In this document: in pieces, positions 8,125 to 17,318 of the stretch
How the letters are laid out: each line of letters opens with the position of its first letter
Numbering within the stretch: the first letter of the stretch is position 1
From: Aurantiochytrium sp. KH105
Lineage: Eukaryota; Sar; Bigyra; Thraustochytrida; Thraustochytriidae
Length of the DNA stretch: 21,813 nucleotides
Assembly (NCBI GenBank): GCA_003116975.1
Contig: BGKB01000321.1
Location: 1 to 21,813 of the forward strand
Direction: 5' to 3'
Made by a program: the position numbers and the translations under genes
The notes under the pieces: generated by a model
What the model was told of the DNA's origin: nothing
The model's database searches: none
Seen by the model: the letters and a program-made list of their open reading frames with translations, nothing else

Positions 8125-9035
8125 CGTCTCGTCTCGCTCGCGCGTGGGGTCTCGCCTATATGGTTCTTTGACGCTGGCTCGCGTCCCGCACACCCTCTTC
8201 GAGGCCGCTCCCGAGGCAGGCCTTCGCCGCGGCAACCGAAGGCGCTCCTCCGCGCAGCCGGACGCTTTCCGCGGGAGGCCTCGCCCACGCGCGGCAGGCG
8301 GGCTCGCGCCGCGTGCGTGCGTTCCTGCGTTTCGCGTATCCACGGGCGTCCGGAGTTGCGTTTTGGTTGTGCTTGTCCAAAAACTGGGAGAAGAAGAAGA
8401 AGTAAAAAACGCGGAAAAGGAGGAGGCAAGCATCGCTTCTTGTAGCATTCGCACCAACTTCTGCATCTTTGCCCCTACGAATGGCCTGCGACGAGTTTCT
8501 GTCGAGATAGCTACTGCGCAGGGTCTGGTACAGCCGCACGCGGCGAGGGGGAGGCAAGTAGACTATAGCTGCCTCCTTGCAAGTGAAACTTCGCGCATAC
8601 CCATGTTGCGCGAGCGGGGGAAAAGAAGGGCAAGGCACGGAAGAGACGGGTGCGCGCGTGCACAAGGGGAGCAGTCCCGGCGCGCAAGTGGGGCAAACGC
8701 GGCGCGCAAGTGGGGTATGCGCGGCGGCAAGTGGAGAATGCGGAGGACGGCGCGTGCGACACGGCTCGAGCGAGAAACCCGACGCGAGCAAAAGCAAATC
8801 GAAACTCGAGGCGACTTCGTCGAGCTCGAGCGACCCCGAGGCGCGGCCAGAGCTGCAGGCCGCCGCGGCGCGGGGCAGTTTGCGCGCGCGGGCCGGGCGA
8901 GGCCGCTCGCGGTCTGTCTCCCCGGGAGAGGCCAGGGCAGGGCCGGGTCGGCGTCGACGGGGAGTCCATCGGCCGCCATCCAATCCATTCCGCGCGAGGC
9001 CGATCCACGCCAAGACATCCGCTTCACGACCTCAA

Positions 9036-9051
9036 CTCTCGCGCGCGAGAG
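9036..9051. promoter_or_regulatory. Perfect 16-bp palindrome CTCTCGCGCGCGAGAG
   Basis: The sequence equals its own reverse complement over 16 bp. It lies inside the divergent promoter, about 430 bp upstream of the kelch/RING start. A second palindrome, CCTCGCGAGG, follows at 9073-9082. Palindromic CGCG elements occur in bidirectional promoters of other eukaryotes, and a dimeric regulator could bind here. The function is inferred. Confidence 0.4.
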
Positions 9052-9072
9052 ACGAGACTAGACCGCTCGGCG

Positions 9073-9082
9073 CCTCGCGAGG
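9073..9082. promoter_or_regulatory. Perfect 10-bp palindrome CCTCGCGAGG
   Basis: This is a second CGCG-centred palindrome, 21 bp downstream of the end of the 16-bp one and in the same divergent promoter. Two CGCG dyads about two to three helical turns apart could form a paired site. In GC-rich DNA a 10-bp palindrome alone is weak evidence. Confidence 0.3.
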
Positions 9083-9477
9083 ACACGCGCCAACGGCTGC
9101 CCGCCGCGGGACGCGCACGAGGTCCCGGGAGCCGGCCCTCCGTGCGCGAAGCGGGCGTGGTGGCGGTCGGGACCTTGACATTGACACCGGTCGAGTCTCC
9201 AAGCGGACGCAACGCCGAGGCCGGGACCTCGACCCCGGGCCAGAGGGCGACCGTGCCCGCGTCGCGCTCGCAGCTGCGTCCGCAGTCGCAGATCCAGCTC
9301 GGTCTCCGTGCCGTGTGCTCGCTCTCGCTCTTGCTCTTACTCTTGCTTGAAGAGGAGCGAGCGTTTGTGAAGAGAGGAGAAGAGGTCCAAGCGGCTTGCC
9401 TTTGCGGTGGGCCTCGCTTGCTTCTACTTTCCTCCAGCTTGCTTGCTTACTGGCTAGCTGGCTTGGCATAAGGAAGG

Positions 9478-11505
9478 ATGCGTGCAACCGGCTCGCGCCT
9501 CCGCGTGGCGCTCGCGCGCAAAATCTGCTGTGTGACGATTTTCATTGTGGTCGTTCTCCTCTTGGGCCTGGGGCTCTCGGTGACAGTGGTGCACCAGGAG
9601 TCTGGAGCTTGGCAGAAAATGAATTTCATGCCCGGTTCCCTCATCAGCTCGGCTGCCATCTATTGCGAAGGTATGGACCAAGTGGTCGTCGTGGGCGGCG
9701 CCGCACTGAGTGTACACACGGGCAGATTCCATGCCACAAGCACAGTGTGGGTCATGGGCGGCGACAACAATTGGCATGCGCTCTCGCCTGTGAGCGGCGG
9801 TCTCTCGGCCCGACTTGGACACACGCTAAACATTGTCGAGGACTCTGAAGAGTACTGTGACTTTTTGGTGTACGGAAGCCACGACGAGGACGAGACCCAG
9901 ATCGCGGTGCTGGGGAGACTCTCACGCGAAAATGGCGAGAGCGGGAGCCTGCAAGTTGCGTGGGGCGACGATTCTACCCTCGTCGTCAACACCGAAGCAA
10001 ACGGTAGCGGAGACGAAGACGATTCCAGCGACGCCGCCGGACCAGGTCTTCGCGAACGGCATACTGCCGTGACCTTTCGAGACGACATTTACTTTTTGGG
10101 CGGCTTCACGCGCAGTCTCATTGATGATAATGTATTGTGGAAGCTGTCATTGTCCAAGGACTCAACATCTTCGAACGCGTCGAACGCTGCCCTTCCGGCA
10201 ACTCGTCAGGCCACGTGGTCTGTGGCGTGGAGCGAGGATGCTGAGAATGCAACGAAAGGCCCGCGACGCACGTGGGACCTCTCGAGCGTGGTTGTTGGTG
10301 GCGACCGACTCGCCTTTGTTGGCGGCGAAATGTGGGATGCTGCGCAGGAGCCCATCACGAGTGGCGACATTTGGATCTGGTCCACCGTAAAGCAGTCATG
10401 GGAGCCTTCGCAATTCGATCGTGCCTCAACCTCGTTCGCGCGGTCGAGCGCAGTGGTCGTGGCCTTGAATGACGACCTCTTTGTTCATGGCGGAACGCAG
10501 ATTGTTTCGTATCGGCGCCAAAAAGTGGATCTTCACAAGTCAAGTCTGCTCCAGACCCAGCCCCTCGCAGAGGAGCCGCTGGGTCGATGTGCCTCGGACG
10601 GTCTTGCAGATGCCGGATTCTTTTACTGCGAGCCCGCGGAAGAGACTCTTGGCGGGTATCGGCCCGAGTGCCGCTCACGGCACACGGGTGTTTTGCGAAA
10701 AAACTCGCTGCTAGTGTTTGGCGGTCTTTCTGGTCAGGAGTGTCTGGGCGTGAGCTATGTGTTTTCGGACATGTGGCAACTCGATCTCAAGGGCGTGCTC
10801 AGCGGCAACTTGGTCCCAGCGCAGGACTCGATTGCGGACTCATCGTTTGCATATCTTTCGTCCATGTATTTTTTCCTCGCGCTTGTTTTCGTGACGGTGC
10901 TGCTTTTTGGCTCGATCATTTTCCGTCGTCGCCAACTGACCACATTTACGTACGCGGCCACGGATAATGGATCTCGCAATCGCGGCGCGAGTGTGAGTCT
11001 GATTCGCAATCTGCCCGTCATTCGCTTCATGGATACAGGCCGTGACGAAGATGAAGTATGTCCCATTTGTCTTGCAGACTATGAGCCCGAGGACGAGCTT
11101 CTGCAGCTCCCCTGTGGGCACATGTTTCATCCCGAGTGTGGCGAAACGTGGCTGGTCAAGAATGACAGCTGTCCTCTATGCAAGCGCGCGCTCGGAGCAC
11201 GTGACATTTCGGAGGCGCCCTCGACTGCAAGTGGCGGCAGTGGCGGTGCTGCTTCGGGGAATGCGGTTGACGAGAGTGACAGCGAGGATTCGGCTGCGCA
11301 AGCTCGTGGCCGCCATGACGACGGGGCTGACCCAGGTATCGAGCTGCAAAATCTTCGCGCGGACGATGCGACCTCGCCTTTTCCTCGGAGCGATTCGCCG
11401 TCTGATGTTGCGCAGACGGGATCGTTATCGCAACGTAGGCCATCCTCTGAAAGTCAGCAGGGTCAGCAAGACCAGCAAAATTCCCGAATGCTCTCTCTCG
11501 TCTGA
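9478..11505 (+). CDS. Membrane-anchored kelch-repeat RING-H2 E3 ubiquitin ligase, 675 aa
   Basis: This is a predicted E3 ligase with a lumenal or extracellular sensing region. An N-terminal signal peptide or signal anchor spans ~17-38. A degenerate kelch-type beta-propeller follows (~66-436), with blade marks such as VVVGG (70-74), RHTAV...FLGG (194-209), FVGG (280-283), VHGG (336-339) and RHTGV...VFGG (401-416), each followed by a Trp. Sequons at N175, N233 and N257 and six Cys fit a secretory location. A transmembrane helix spans ~457-482, with basic stop-transfer residues RRR after it. The RING-H2 ligands are C528, C531, C546, H548, H551, C554, C565 and C568. I530, W558 and P566 occupy the usual E2-contact positions, and a basic KR follows the last Cys, so the RING looks active. 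The tail (575-675) is acidic, Ser- and Gln-rich. The ATG at 9478 has A at -3 and directly precedes the signal sequence. The topology is inferred. Confidence 0.93.
   Translation: MRATGSRLRVALARKICCVTIFIVVVLLLGLGLSVTVVHQESGAWQKMNFMPGSLISSAAIYCEGMDQVVVVGGAALSVHTGRFHATSTVWVMGGDNNWHALSPVSGGLSARLGHTLNIVEDSEEYCDFLVYGSHDEDETQIAVLGRLSRENGESGSLQVAWGDDSTLVVNTEANGSGDEDDSSDAAGPGLRERHTAVTFRDDIYFLGGFTRSLIDDNVLWKLSLSKDSTSSNASNAALPATRQATWSVAWSEDAENATKGPRRTWDLSSVVVGGDRLAFVGGEMWDAAQEPITSGDIWIWSTVKQSWEPSQFDRASTSFARSSAVVVALNDDLFVHGGTQIVSYRRQKVDLHKSSLLQTQPLAEEPLGRCASDGLADAGFFYCEPAEETLGGYRPECRSRHTGVLRKNSLLVFGGLSGQECLGVSYVFSDMWQLDLKGVLSGNLVPAQDSIADSSFAYLSSMYFFLALVFVTVLLFGSIIFRRRQLTTFTYAATDNGSRNRGASVSLIRNLPVIRFMDTGRDEDEVCPICLADYEPEDELLQLPCGHMFHPECGETWLVKNDSCPLCKRALGARDISEAPSTASGGSGGAASGNAVDESDSEDSAAQARGRHDDGADPGIELQNLRADDATSPFPRSDSPSDVAQTGSLSQRRPSSESQQGQQDQQNSRMLSLV
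11059..11181 (+). other. RING-H2 domain of the kelch/RING ligase
   Basis: The pattern is C-x2-C-x14-C-x-H-x2-H-x2-C-x10-C-x2-C, a textbook RING-H2 spacing with all eight zinc ligands present. It lies on the side of the second transmembrane helix predicted to be cytosolic, as in PA-TM-RING ligases such as RNF13. Confidence 0.95.
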
Positions 11506-11508
11506 TTG

Positions 11509-12091
11509 ATCCTCAATTTTTCTCATGAACGTCAGCTCGCAAGCAAGCAAGCTATGGCAATGGCTGCAGCAGTGACAAACTAGCATTGGCAAGCATGCGA
11601 ACGAGCTCCTCATCCCCCCCTTTTCTCTCCTGTGTGTTGTTTATTCGAAAGGAAAATGTTATCTCATAATCACCGAAAATGGCCGCATGCGCCTTTGTGA
11701 CTCCAACTCCCGCTTTGTGTCAAGGTTGCCCGTACTTTGGCTTCCCTTGGCATGCTTGCCTTCTCTCTCATCATGGAAGTCTGCCTCTAGTTTTTCGGAT
11801 CTTTTCGACGTCGTCTGGGAGCGAGCAGTGCCTGTAGCTTGGTCAGGACGGTCAAAAGTGCACAAGATGCTGGCGACGCTGTGGAAGCGGCCTTCACCCT
11901 TCTTGCAAAAGCAACCTCCGCCACTGCGCTCTTCCACATACTTTGAGCGCGCAACTTTTTCTGGCGAGATCGTTTCGTCTGCACATCACGCGTTCCGCTC
12001 AGTGCGTCAACTGACGTGCAAGCCTGTCGCAAAGCAGATGCCGCAGCAGAAGCAGCACCAGGAGCAGCGGCAGCTTCGTAGTACCCTCACA
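11509..12091. other. Kelch/RING 3' flank with no confident gene
   Basis: The first ~180 bp probably contain the 3' UTR, which includes the CAAG-type repeat GCAAGCAAGCAAGC near 11538. A 178-codon forward ORF begins at 11687 and runs through the 45-bp duplication downstream. It has no recognisable domain, and opposite-strand frames are open as well, so I leave it uncalled. GC content here is moderate compared with the islands further right. Confidence 0.4.
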
Positions 12092-12181
12092 CGCACACCT
12101 TTTTCCGCCCGGGCACACAATCGAGCATTCAAGCCACGCACACCTTTTTCCGCCCGGGCACACAATCGAGCATTCAAGCCA
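12092..12181. repeat. Perfect tandem duplication, 2 x 45 bp
   Basis: The unit at 12092-12136 is repeated without a mismatch at 12137-12181. Each copy contains CCGCCCGGGC and a run of five T. Zero divergence indicates a recent duplication or ongoing homogenisation. The unit is a multiple of three and stays open on both strands, so it gives a 15-residue peptide repeat if it is ever translated. Confidence 0.97.
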
Positions 12182-13900
12182 GGGTTTCGCCACTATCAAG
12201 CCACATTAAGCTTTACATTGTAAGCCAGCCATTCATCCACAATATCCAACTACGACGTCTTCCACTCCGCGTCGCAGCAAGCAAAGCCGCAGGCGTGCAC
12301 ATATGCATGCATGCCACGCACCACGCCGATCCACGCCGATCCGCTCCGCATGTCCCAAAAGGCAGCGCCCCAGCCGGCCCCACAGCGGGACCGCAGCGGG
12401 GCCGGGGCTGTCGCGGGACGGACGCAGTGGGTCCCGCTTCCAGCCAGCCTGTTATACCCGTATACTACAGTTGGACAGCATCTTGTAGGCAGTCACGGTC
12501 GCCGGGCGCCGGATCCTGCCACGATGGCCCGGCCCTTGCCTCCGGGCCGGGCATTTGCGAAGGTCCGCGAGTCCAGGAGGAACGGTAAGCGGAAGGCGGG
12601 CGTATGAGATACGGTGGCGAATACTGGGTCTTTCTTCCTTGCGTTGCCACAGACTCCTTCCATTGCCAGTCATGGTGCAGCGAGCGGCACGGTGCGAGCC
12701 TGCAAGCGTGCATGTCTATGCATGCCCACTGCAAGCGGTGGCATGGTTGCGTTACTGATCGAGCGGGATAGCTCACGCACGCACGAACGCAGGCTGTGCG
12801 AGTGACTTGCCATGGTGAGCGATCGCGCGAAGCTCGTGTGACGACACACAGGGGCGCACGTACGGTAGCGACACAAGTGACGGTATCGGCTCCGGGTGCT
12901 TGTGCGTATCGCTGATGGCTATCTGCGGCGTCTCTTTGCGAGCGCAACAAGGCGCTGCAGACAGAAGAAGATTTATCGCTTCAATAGAGGGAAAAACAGG
13001 TCTCGGGCCTGGAAGGGTGGCCTACGGCAGCGGCCCGGTGTCCCATTCTCGGCAGCAGGAAACCTCGACGTGGCAGCAATCTTATCTGGCCGCTGTTTCA
13101 CATCAATCAAGGGTGCCAATGCGGGCCCGGGTCGAGCTCAAACTACCATTATCACTCCGTTCACATTCTCTGGCAGCAACAATTAGCTGCCGGCAGTACC
13201 GAGAGCGAGCCAGCACGGCAGATTAGAGGCTGCTTCGTTCCGCTCCGTTGGCGCTACACGAACACGGTGATCGTCCATGTTCTTGCATTTGCAGTTGGGG
13301 CGCAGAACCTTCGCGAGCGGCAACGGCGCGGCCCGATCGGCCCCGATTGTTTCCGTGTTGTCCTATTTCCAGTTGTGTTCTTTCTGCGTAAAGGAATGAC
13401 TTTGCTTCTGTTGCCCTCGACGACCGAGTCTGATTGGCACAGTGATCGAAAGCTCTTTTGATGGCCACCTGTTTGCTTTCTGCTGGCGCGTATCCTCTGT
13501 GCGGTCTCGAGCTTGCATCGAGGCGCGTTGCGCACCCACCTTTGCGCAGGTTGAGGTTGCCCTTGGCAGTGTATACTTGACAACGGAGCTCGACTGGCGG
13601 GGTTTTGCGGCAAGCTGATCGAGCTGCAAGCTGACTGGCTCGAGCTGCAAGCGTTCGTGATCGAGGAACGCCAGCGACGCGATCCGCCACGCCTATGGCA
13701 TCGGCCACCAGCGGCACAGGCTCGTGGAGACTCGGAGACTTTGGCCAGTCCGTTTTTATGAATTTCTTGCCAGAGCTTTCTCAAGGCCCCATGGGCCAGC
13801 CAGGGGAAGCACTCGTCTGAGTAAGCGAGCCTCTCTAGCTGCCGTGATATTTTTGCAATCAAGAGTCATCCTCTATCTCCTAATGTATCTTCAACTTTAA
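12182..13900. other. Intergenic DNA, no gene recognised
   Basis: I see no convincing coding sequence on either strand. Overlapping ORFs of 60-200 codons give no family resemblance and are Arg/Ser/Ala-rich. Small features are a 10-bp tandem pair, CCACGCCGAT, at 12321-12340, and a strong GC hairpin at 12527-12552. GC content is mixed, lower towards 13300-13900. Confidence 0.5.
12527..12552. other. Perfect 9-bp GC hairpin
   Basis: The arms GCCCGGCCC (12527-12535) and GGGCCGGGC (12544-12552) pair perfectly around an 8-nt loop. All nine pairs are G-C, so the hairpin would be stable in RNA or single-stranded DNA. There is no U-run after it and no gene next to it, so it is not a bacterial-type terminator. 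The role is unknown. Confidence 0.6.
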
Positions 13901-14236
13901 GCAAGGGTAGATACACGTTGCTTCACGAGCAAGTCTTGCAGCATAAACCCTAGCCGTTTGCAAAACAACAGCTTTGGCGATGCATAAGGCATCGAGGCAG
14001 CCCTTTATTTTCAAAAGATTCGATTTTGTTCGAGAGGCGGGCAAGGGCTTGGCGGTGAACTGTTTCGCGGACGTTCGTTTCCTACTCAAGTGCAGGAGAC
14101 CGAAGTTTCCTGCAAGCCGGATGGCAATGCCGCGGAAGCGTCGCGCAAGTCAAGTCGCCATGGGTTCGCAAGGAAGGTCTCATGAATTTCGAATGCAGGG
14201 TCTCATGGCAGTTCTGATGGATCCGGGCTCGGACGT

Positions 14237-14277
14237 GGTGGTCGGTCGGTCGGTTGCCAAGGTCGGTCGATCGGTCA
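14237..14277. repeat. GGTC/GGTCG microsatellite, two blocks
   Basis: Two blocks of repeated GGTCGGTC (about 14237-14254 and 14261-14277) are separated by a short non-repeat segment, forming an interrupted tetranucleotide repeat. Confidence 0.7.
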
Positions 14278-14381
14278 GCAGCGAGATCAGCAGGATGGCG
14301 AACACCGGTCGATTCCGCACGGCCGAGTCAATCACAGTATTCAGAACGGCCAACGCAGCCAGGGTCTTGGAATCTAATAAT

Positions 14382-14494
14382 CACTTGTGATCCAAGATCA
14401 AGTGGCAGTGGCCGGTGGGCCCGGCCTCGAAATAATCCACTCGTGATTCAAGATTAAGTTGCAGGTGTTCGGTAGGCAAGGCCTCGAAGTAACC
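14382..14494. repeat. Imperfect direct tandem repeat, ~57-bp unit, two copies
   Basis: The first copy begins CACTTGTGATCCAAGATCAAG at about 14382 and the second CACTCGTGATTCAAGATTAAG at 14438. Both end with GGCCTCGAA(A/G)TAA. They differ at scattered positions, mostly transitions, and by about one indel. They are clearly homologous but older than the perfect 45-bp duplication. A third truncated start may follow at ~14494. Confidence 0.75.
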
Positions 14495-15450
14495 CACGTG
14501 TGGGGCTTTGGCATTTTAAAATGACAATAATCTTTGGGTTGAAGAACGGGCTGAGCCGTCTCAATTAGTACATTGTCGTGGCCGAAGAAAGGATGATGAA
14601 CCGAACAAAACACAAGAGGGGTGTTAATTAATGCCATGTTTCTTGTTGCGGACGAAACGATTTGGGCACACTCCGACACTGACCCATTCAAGTTCCGAGA
14701 AAAGGCCATGCACCGACTAACTTATCGCCGCTGGGCCACTTGCAGACTGGCATTTTTCAGCGCGAGCGAGGCCGGCCGCTTCCTTTTAGCTGATGATGCT
14801 CTCGACTATTGGCGGCATCTGTTTCAAGACTGAGGGTATAGATAACTTTGATGGAAACAGCCTTGCTTTCATTCATGCTCGATTTTTAGGCTTGCACAGC
14901 ATTTTCACTAGAAGAAGTACTATCAGTAACTACGTAAACGGTTTCTCTGTTCACATTCTCGTTGCGCATGAAAGCTGAAGAATAACGAGCAGGAACGGCC
15001 GAGTCATCGATGAGGAATAGCCAAGTCATTGAAAGTTTAGGCTGCAGTCCAAGTGGGTCATTGAGGATGCAAGGCGGGCCGACAGCGCCTTGGACTCCGT
15101 CGGTTGTTGCACGAGTCTGATTCTTTATGCGCAATGAGCTTGCAGGACGCGAAAGAAGCTGTCGTGGAGTCCATGACAACTTGTACGCAAAGCATTACTC
15201 CTACAACCATCGTTGCACGTGGTATGGCGCGCGGCGGAATGGAAGGGAGCAGCCGACTGCAAGTTGCACTTGCAGTCGCAGCAGAGTCGATTGAAGGTGA
15301 GGCCGTTCGGTTGCCTTGAAAGAAACATTCGCGCGCCGGATGCGGAAAACGTCGTTCTTACTAAAGACACGAAAGGCGGTGGCCTCCATGCGAGTGTTTG
15401 ATGCAATTGTTTGCCTCATCTCAACCAAAGGAGTCGAGAGCTTTGACGCA

Positions 15451-16350
15451 ACAAACGTGGGTGGGGAGAGAGAGTGAGAGAGTCAGAAAGGTTGCGTCTG
15501 AGGGCGGAAATGCATGCACCAGCAGCGGAAGGAGTTTCTGATGTGACTGTGGCCGATTCCCCGCTCATTGTTCCTACCGGAAATAAGTTCTCCTGCGCAT
15601 TCCGCAGCTCTAACTGTCAGTTTGATGAAAAAAAAAGTGTGGGAAAGACCAAAGCCAATCCGCGAATTGCCGTCGATCTGATCTCCACGCTCGCCCCGGC
15701 TGCTCGTCGCTGGGGTGGCTTGCCTTGGCGCGGCTTGACTTGGCGAGGCGTGGCCTTGCAGGAGCTTGCTCAGACTCGACCGACGCCACGCCGGGCTGGC
15801 TTCGGGAGAACGTACCCGACTTCTCCCCCTGCTCGCTCCCCTCCCCGCTCCTTCCCCGCGTACGTCAGTCAACATGTCCCCGCGCTCCGAGGAGGAGACG
15901 CTCAGCCGCTGTCCAAGCCTCGCGATTCTTCGCCTTGCGCAGCGACGCGCAAGCCCCAGCTCTGCCGGGCCTGCTCCATTTCTCCACGCTGCTCGCCCGC
16001 CGTCAGCTGCAGCCTGCCTGCTCGCCTCCGCGCCTCCGCGCCGCCCCCGCGTCCCTGGCCGGGACTCGACGAGTCTGGCTCGACGAGTCTCGCCTTGCGG
16101 GCGCGAGATCGAGCGCGGCGAGGTCACTCGGGAGGGACTGCCAGCCAGCCGCGTGGGCCCGGCGGTCACACGGCTGCGGCGCGGCGTGCATTCCGCCGCC
16201 AGGCCGCCAGGAGGAGGAGGCGAGGGGCGAGGAGGAGAGATGCAATGTCGCGGCCGCGGGCCGAGGGGCGTGGCGCAAGCCAGGAAACCCGCGGGCCGCG
16301 GTGAGGTAAGCGAGGAGGAAGCGGGCTGCCGGCGGTACATGGGTGCATAA
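15451..16350. other. GC-rich, CpG-rich island resembling the promoters of the real genes
   Basis: From about 15690 to 16320 the composition matches the regions upstream of phospholipase C and bZIP, and all frames are largely open. An ATG at 15874 in a fair context (AACATG) opens a 158-codon frame whose product is Arg/Ala/Pro-rich. A good splice-donor-like GAG|GTAAGC lies at 16303-16311. It could be a promoter or first exon for a transcript heading right, but there is no protein evidence. Confidence 0.35.
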
Positions 16351-16390
16351 ATGTGTATGTGTGTGTGTTTCGAGGTGGCTTGGTCTCGCA

Positions 16391-16429
16391 GCTAGCGAGC
16401 AAATTTAGCTTGCTGGTGAGCTTGCTAGC
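16391..16429. other. Inverted repeat GCTAGCGAGC / GCTTGCTAGC
   Basis: The ten-base arms at 16391-16400 and 16420-16429 pair at nine positions, with a G-T wobble at the tenth, around a 19-nt spacer. The arms belong to the CTTG/CTAG-type repeat family seen elsewhere in the window. Confidence 0.5.
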
Positions 16430-16520
16430 TTGGCGCGAGGAATCAGTCCGGATCGAGTCCGGGCGGTCTAGAAAAGAGGAATGCAGAGCAATGCAGAGAC
16501 GCGATCAAAAGTTAGCTGAC

Positions 16521-16560
16521 CGGCTGGCTGGCTGATTGACTGGCTGGCTGGCTGGCTGAT
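16521..16560. repeat. (GGCT)n microsatellite, interrupted
   Basis: About nine GGCT-type units are broken by one GATTGA interruption. The motif is related to the GGCTGGCT that precedes the CTTG array at 20361 and to the GGCT run near 21740. Confidence 0.85.
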
Positions 16561-16906
16561 CTGGTCTTAAAGTCTTCTCGACCGAGCAGCCCGCCGCTGC
16601 TGGCTAATGCGAGAACATTTTCAGGAGTGAGCCAGATCACATCAGATCATACCAGCGGTCGGTCTATTTCTTCGTTCAATCGTTCGATCGTCCGGTTGCT
16701 TGCGTCCAATCCTTCTTTCGTTTGATTGATCGTCCGTGCGCGTACCATTCATGAGTTCAATCGCCAAAGGAGGAAGCAAAATCCCGGAATTCAGCCAGGC
16801 GCGGATCACTCGCAGGCCGCCTTGGGACGCCCGCAAGCTACAGCCGCGCAGCATCAGAAGGAAAGCCTGCCAGTTTCTCTCCTCCAGCATCAACCTGTTC
16901 AGCCTT

Positions 16907-16917
16907 CCCCCCCCCCC
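16907..16917 (+). repeat. Poly-C run (C11)
   Basis: Eleven consecutive C follow CCTT. Homopolymers of this length are prone to sequencing error, so the exact length and any reading frame across it should be treated with caution. Confidence 0.9.
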
Positions 16918-17302
16918 ACTCAATCACTGTGGTTTAGCGGCATCGCCCACATGTTAGAACATAACCCCGCACTGCGGGCGGGGCGGTCGTGCGCGCCCTG
17001 CAGCTGGTCGGATCGGAGGTCGGGACCAGAAGCCGCCCGGGGCGGCTTCATTGCTACGCGCCTAGCTTTCAGAATGCATCGCTTGCCCCCGCGACGCCGT
17101 CGGATACGCCGCGCGCGCGCCCCGTTCGCGGTCCCAGACTCGGTCACGGGTCCGGGAATGGACGCAGGCGAGGTGCGCGAAGGAAGCAAGCAGGACCGGG
17201 CGTTCGTGAGGAAGAACACGCTCGCTGTTTGGCCTTGCGCAAAACAGGCCACTCGGGCTGATGTGAGTGAGGCTGTTGGCAGGCTCTGCCTGCGATCGAG
17301 CG

Positions 17303-17318
17303 TACATGCATGCATGTA
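17303..17318. repeat. 16-bp perfect palindrome TACATGCATGCATGTA
   Basis: The sequence is its own reverse complement, built from alternating CATG and TGCA steps. CATGCATG also occurs near 12303, 18028 and 19945, so the motif recurs in this non-coding half. Alternating purine-pyrimidine DNA can adopt unusual structure; a regulatory role is unproven. Confidence 0.7.

Larger units (their letters stand above)
8125..9477. promoter_or_regulatory. GC-rich divergent promoter region between bZIP (-) and kelch/RING (+)
   Basis: The two genes point away from each other across 1.35 kb, so both promoters and 5' UTRs must lie here. CpG density is very high from about 8600 to 9300. Two CGCG-centred palindromes sit at 9036-9051 and 9073-9082. 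Pyrimidine-rich CTCGCTCTTGCTC-type DNA (9310-9350) and CTTG/GGCT-type repeats (9414-9468) lie just before the kelch/RING start. No TATA box is evident. Several overlapping frames of 150-440 codons are open on both strands, but all encode Arg/Ala/Gly/Pro-rich low-complexity sequence and are probably not genes. Confidence 0.6.
13901..15450. other. Lower-GC intergenic stretch, no gene recognised
   Basis: This segment is visibly less GC-rich than its surroundings and has no ORF above ~140 codons. The forward ORF at 13974-14390 and the reverse ORF at 14398-14709 show no known motif. It contains GGTC repeats (14237-14254 and 14261-14277) and an imperfect ~57-bp tandem repeat. The compositional shift could mark a decayed insertion, but I find no terminal repeats or transposase motifs. 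Confidence 0.4.

Noticed and set aside
8156..9013. 285-codon reverse ORF upstream of bZIP
   Set aside because: Low-complexity Arg/Ala/Pro product within the divergent promoter region; several other frames are equally open there.
7745..9061. 438-codon forward ORF antisense to the bZIP N-terminus
   Set aside because: It overlaps clearly coding DNA on the other strand and continues into the GC-rich promoter. Its Ser/Arg-rich content mirrors the complementary strand.
11687..12223. 178-codon forward ORF containing a 15-residue tandem repeat
   Set aside because: The repeat is explained by the 45-bp DNA duplication, which is open on both strands. The rest shows no domain, and its position suits kelch/RING 3' flank. 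It stays a weak candidate.
12321..12340. Possible CRISPR-like or satellite array around short direct repeats
   Set aside because: Only two 10-bp units with no spacers of regular length. The organism is a eukaryote, and nothing resembles cas genes.
12527..12552. Rho-independent terminator
   Set aside because: The GC hairpin lacks a following U-run and there is no adjacent gene. Bacterial terminators do not apply to this eukaryotic sequence.
13901..15450. Transposable element explaining the lower-GC stretch
   Set aside because: No transposase or reverse-transcriptase motif, no long terminal or inverted repeats, and no target-site duplication could be identified.
15474..16304. 276-codon forward ORF in a GC-rich island
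   Set aside because: The product is Arg/Ala/Pro/Ser low complexity, frames on both strands are open over the same bases, and no domain or motif is visible. It is better explained by stop-poor GC-rich DNA.
15874..16350. 158-codon frame starting at ATG 15874 in a fair context, near a splice donor
   Set aside because: The first ~25 residues look plausible, but the rest is Arg/Pro/Gly low complexity. Without transcript evidence it cannot be told from open GC-rich DNA.
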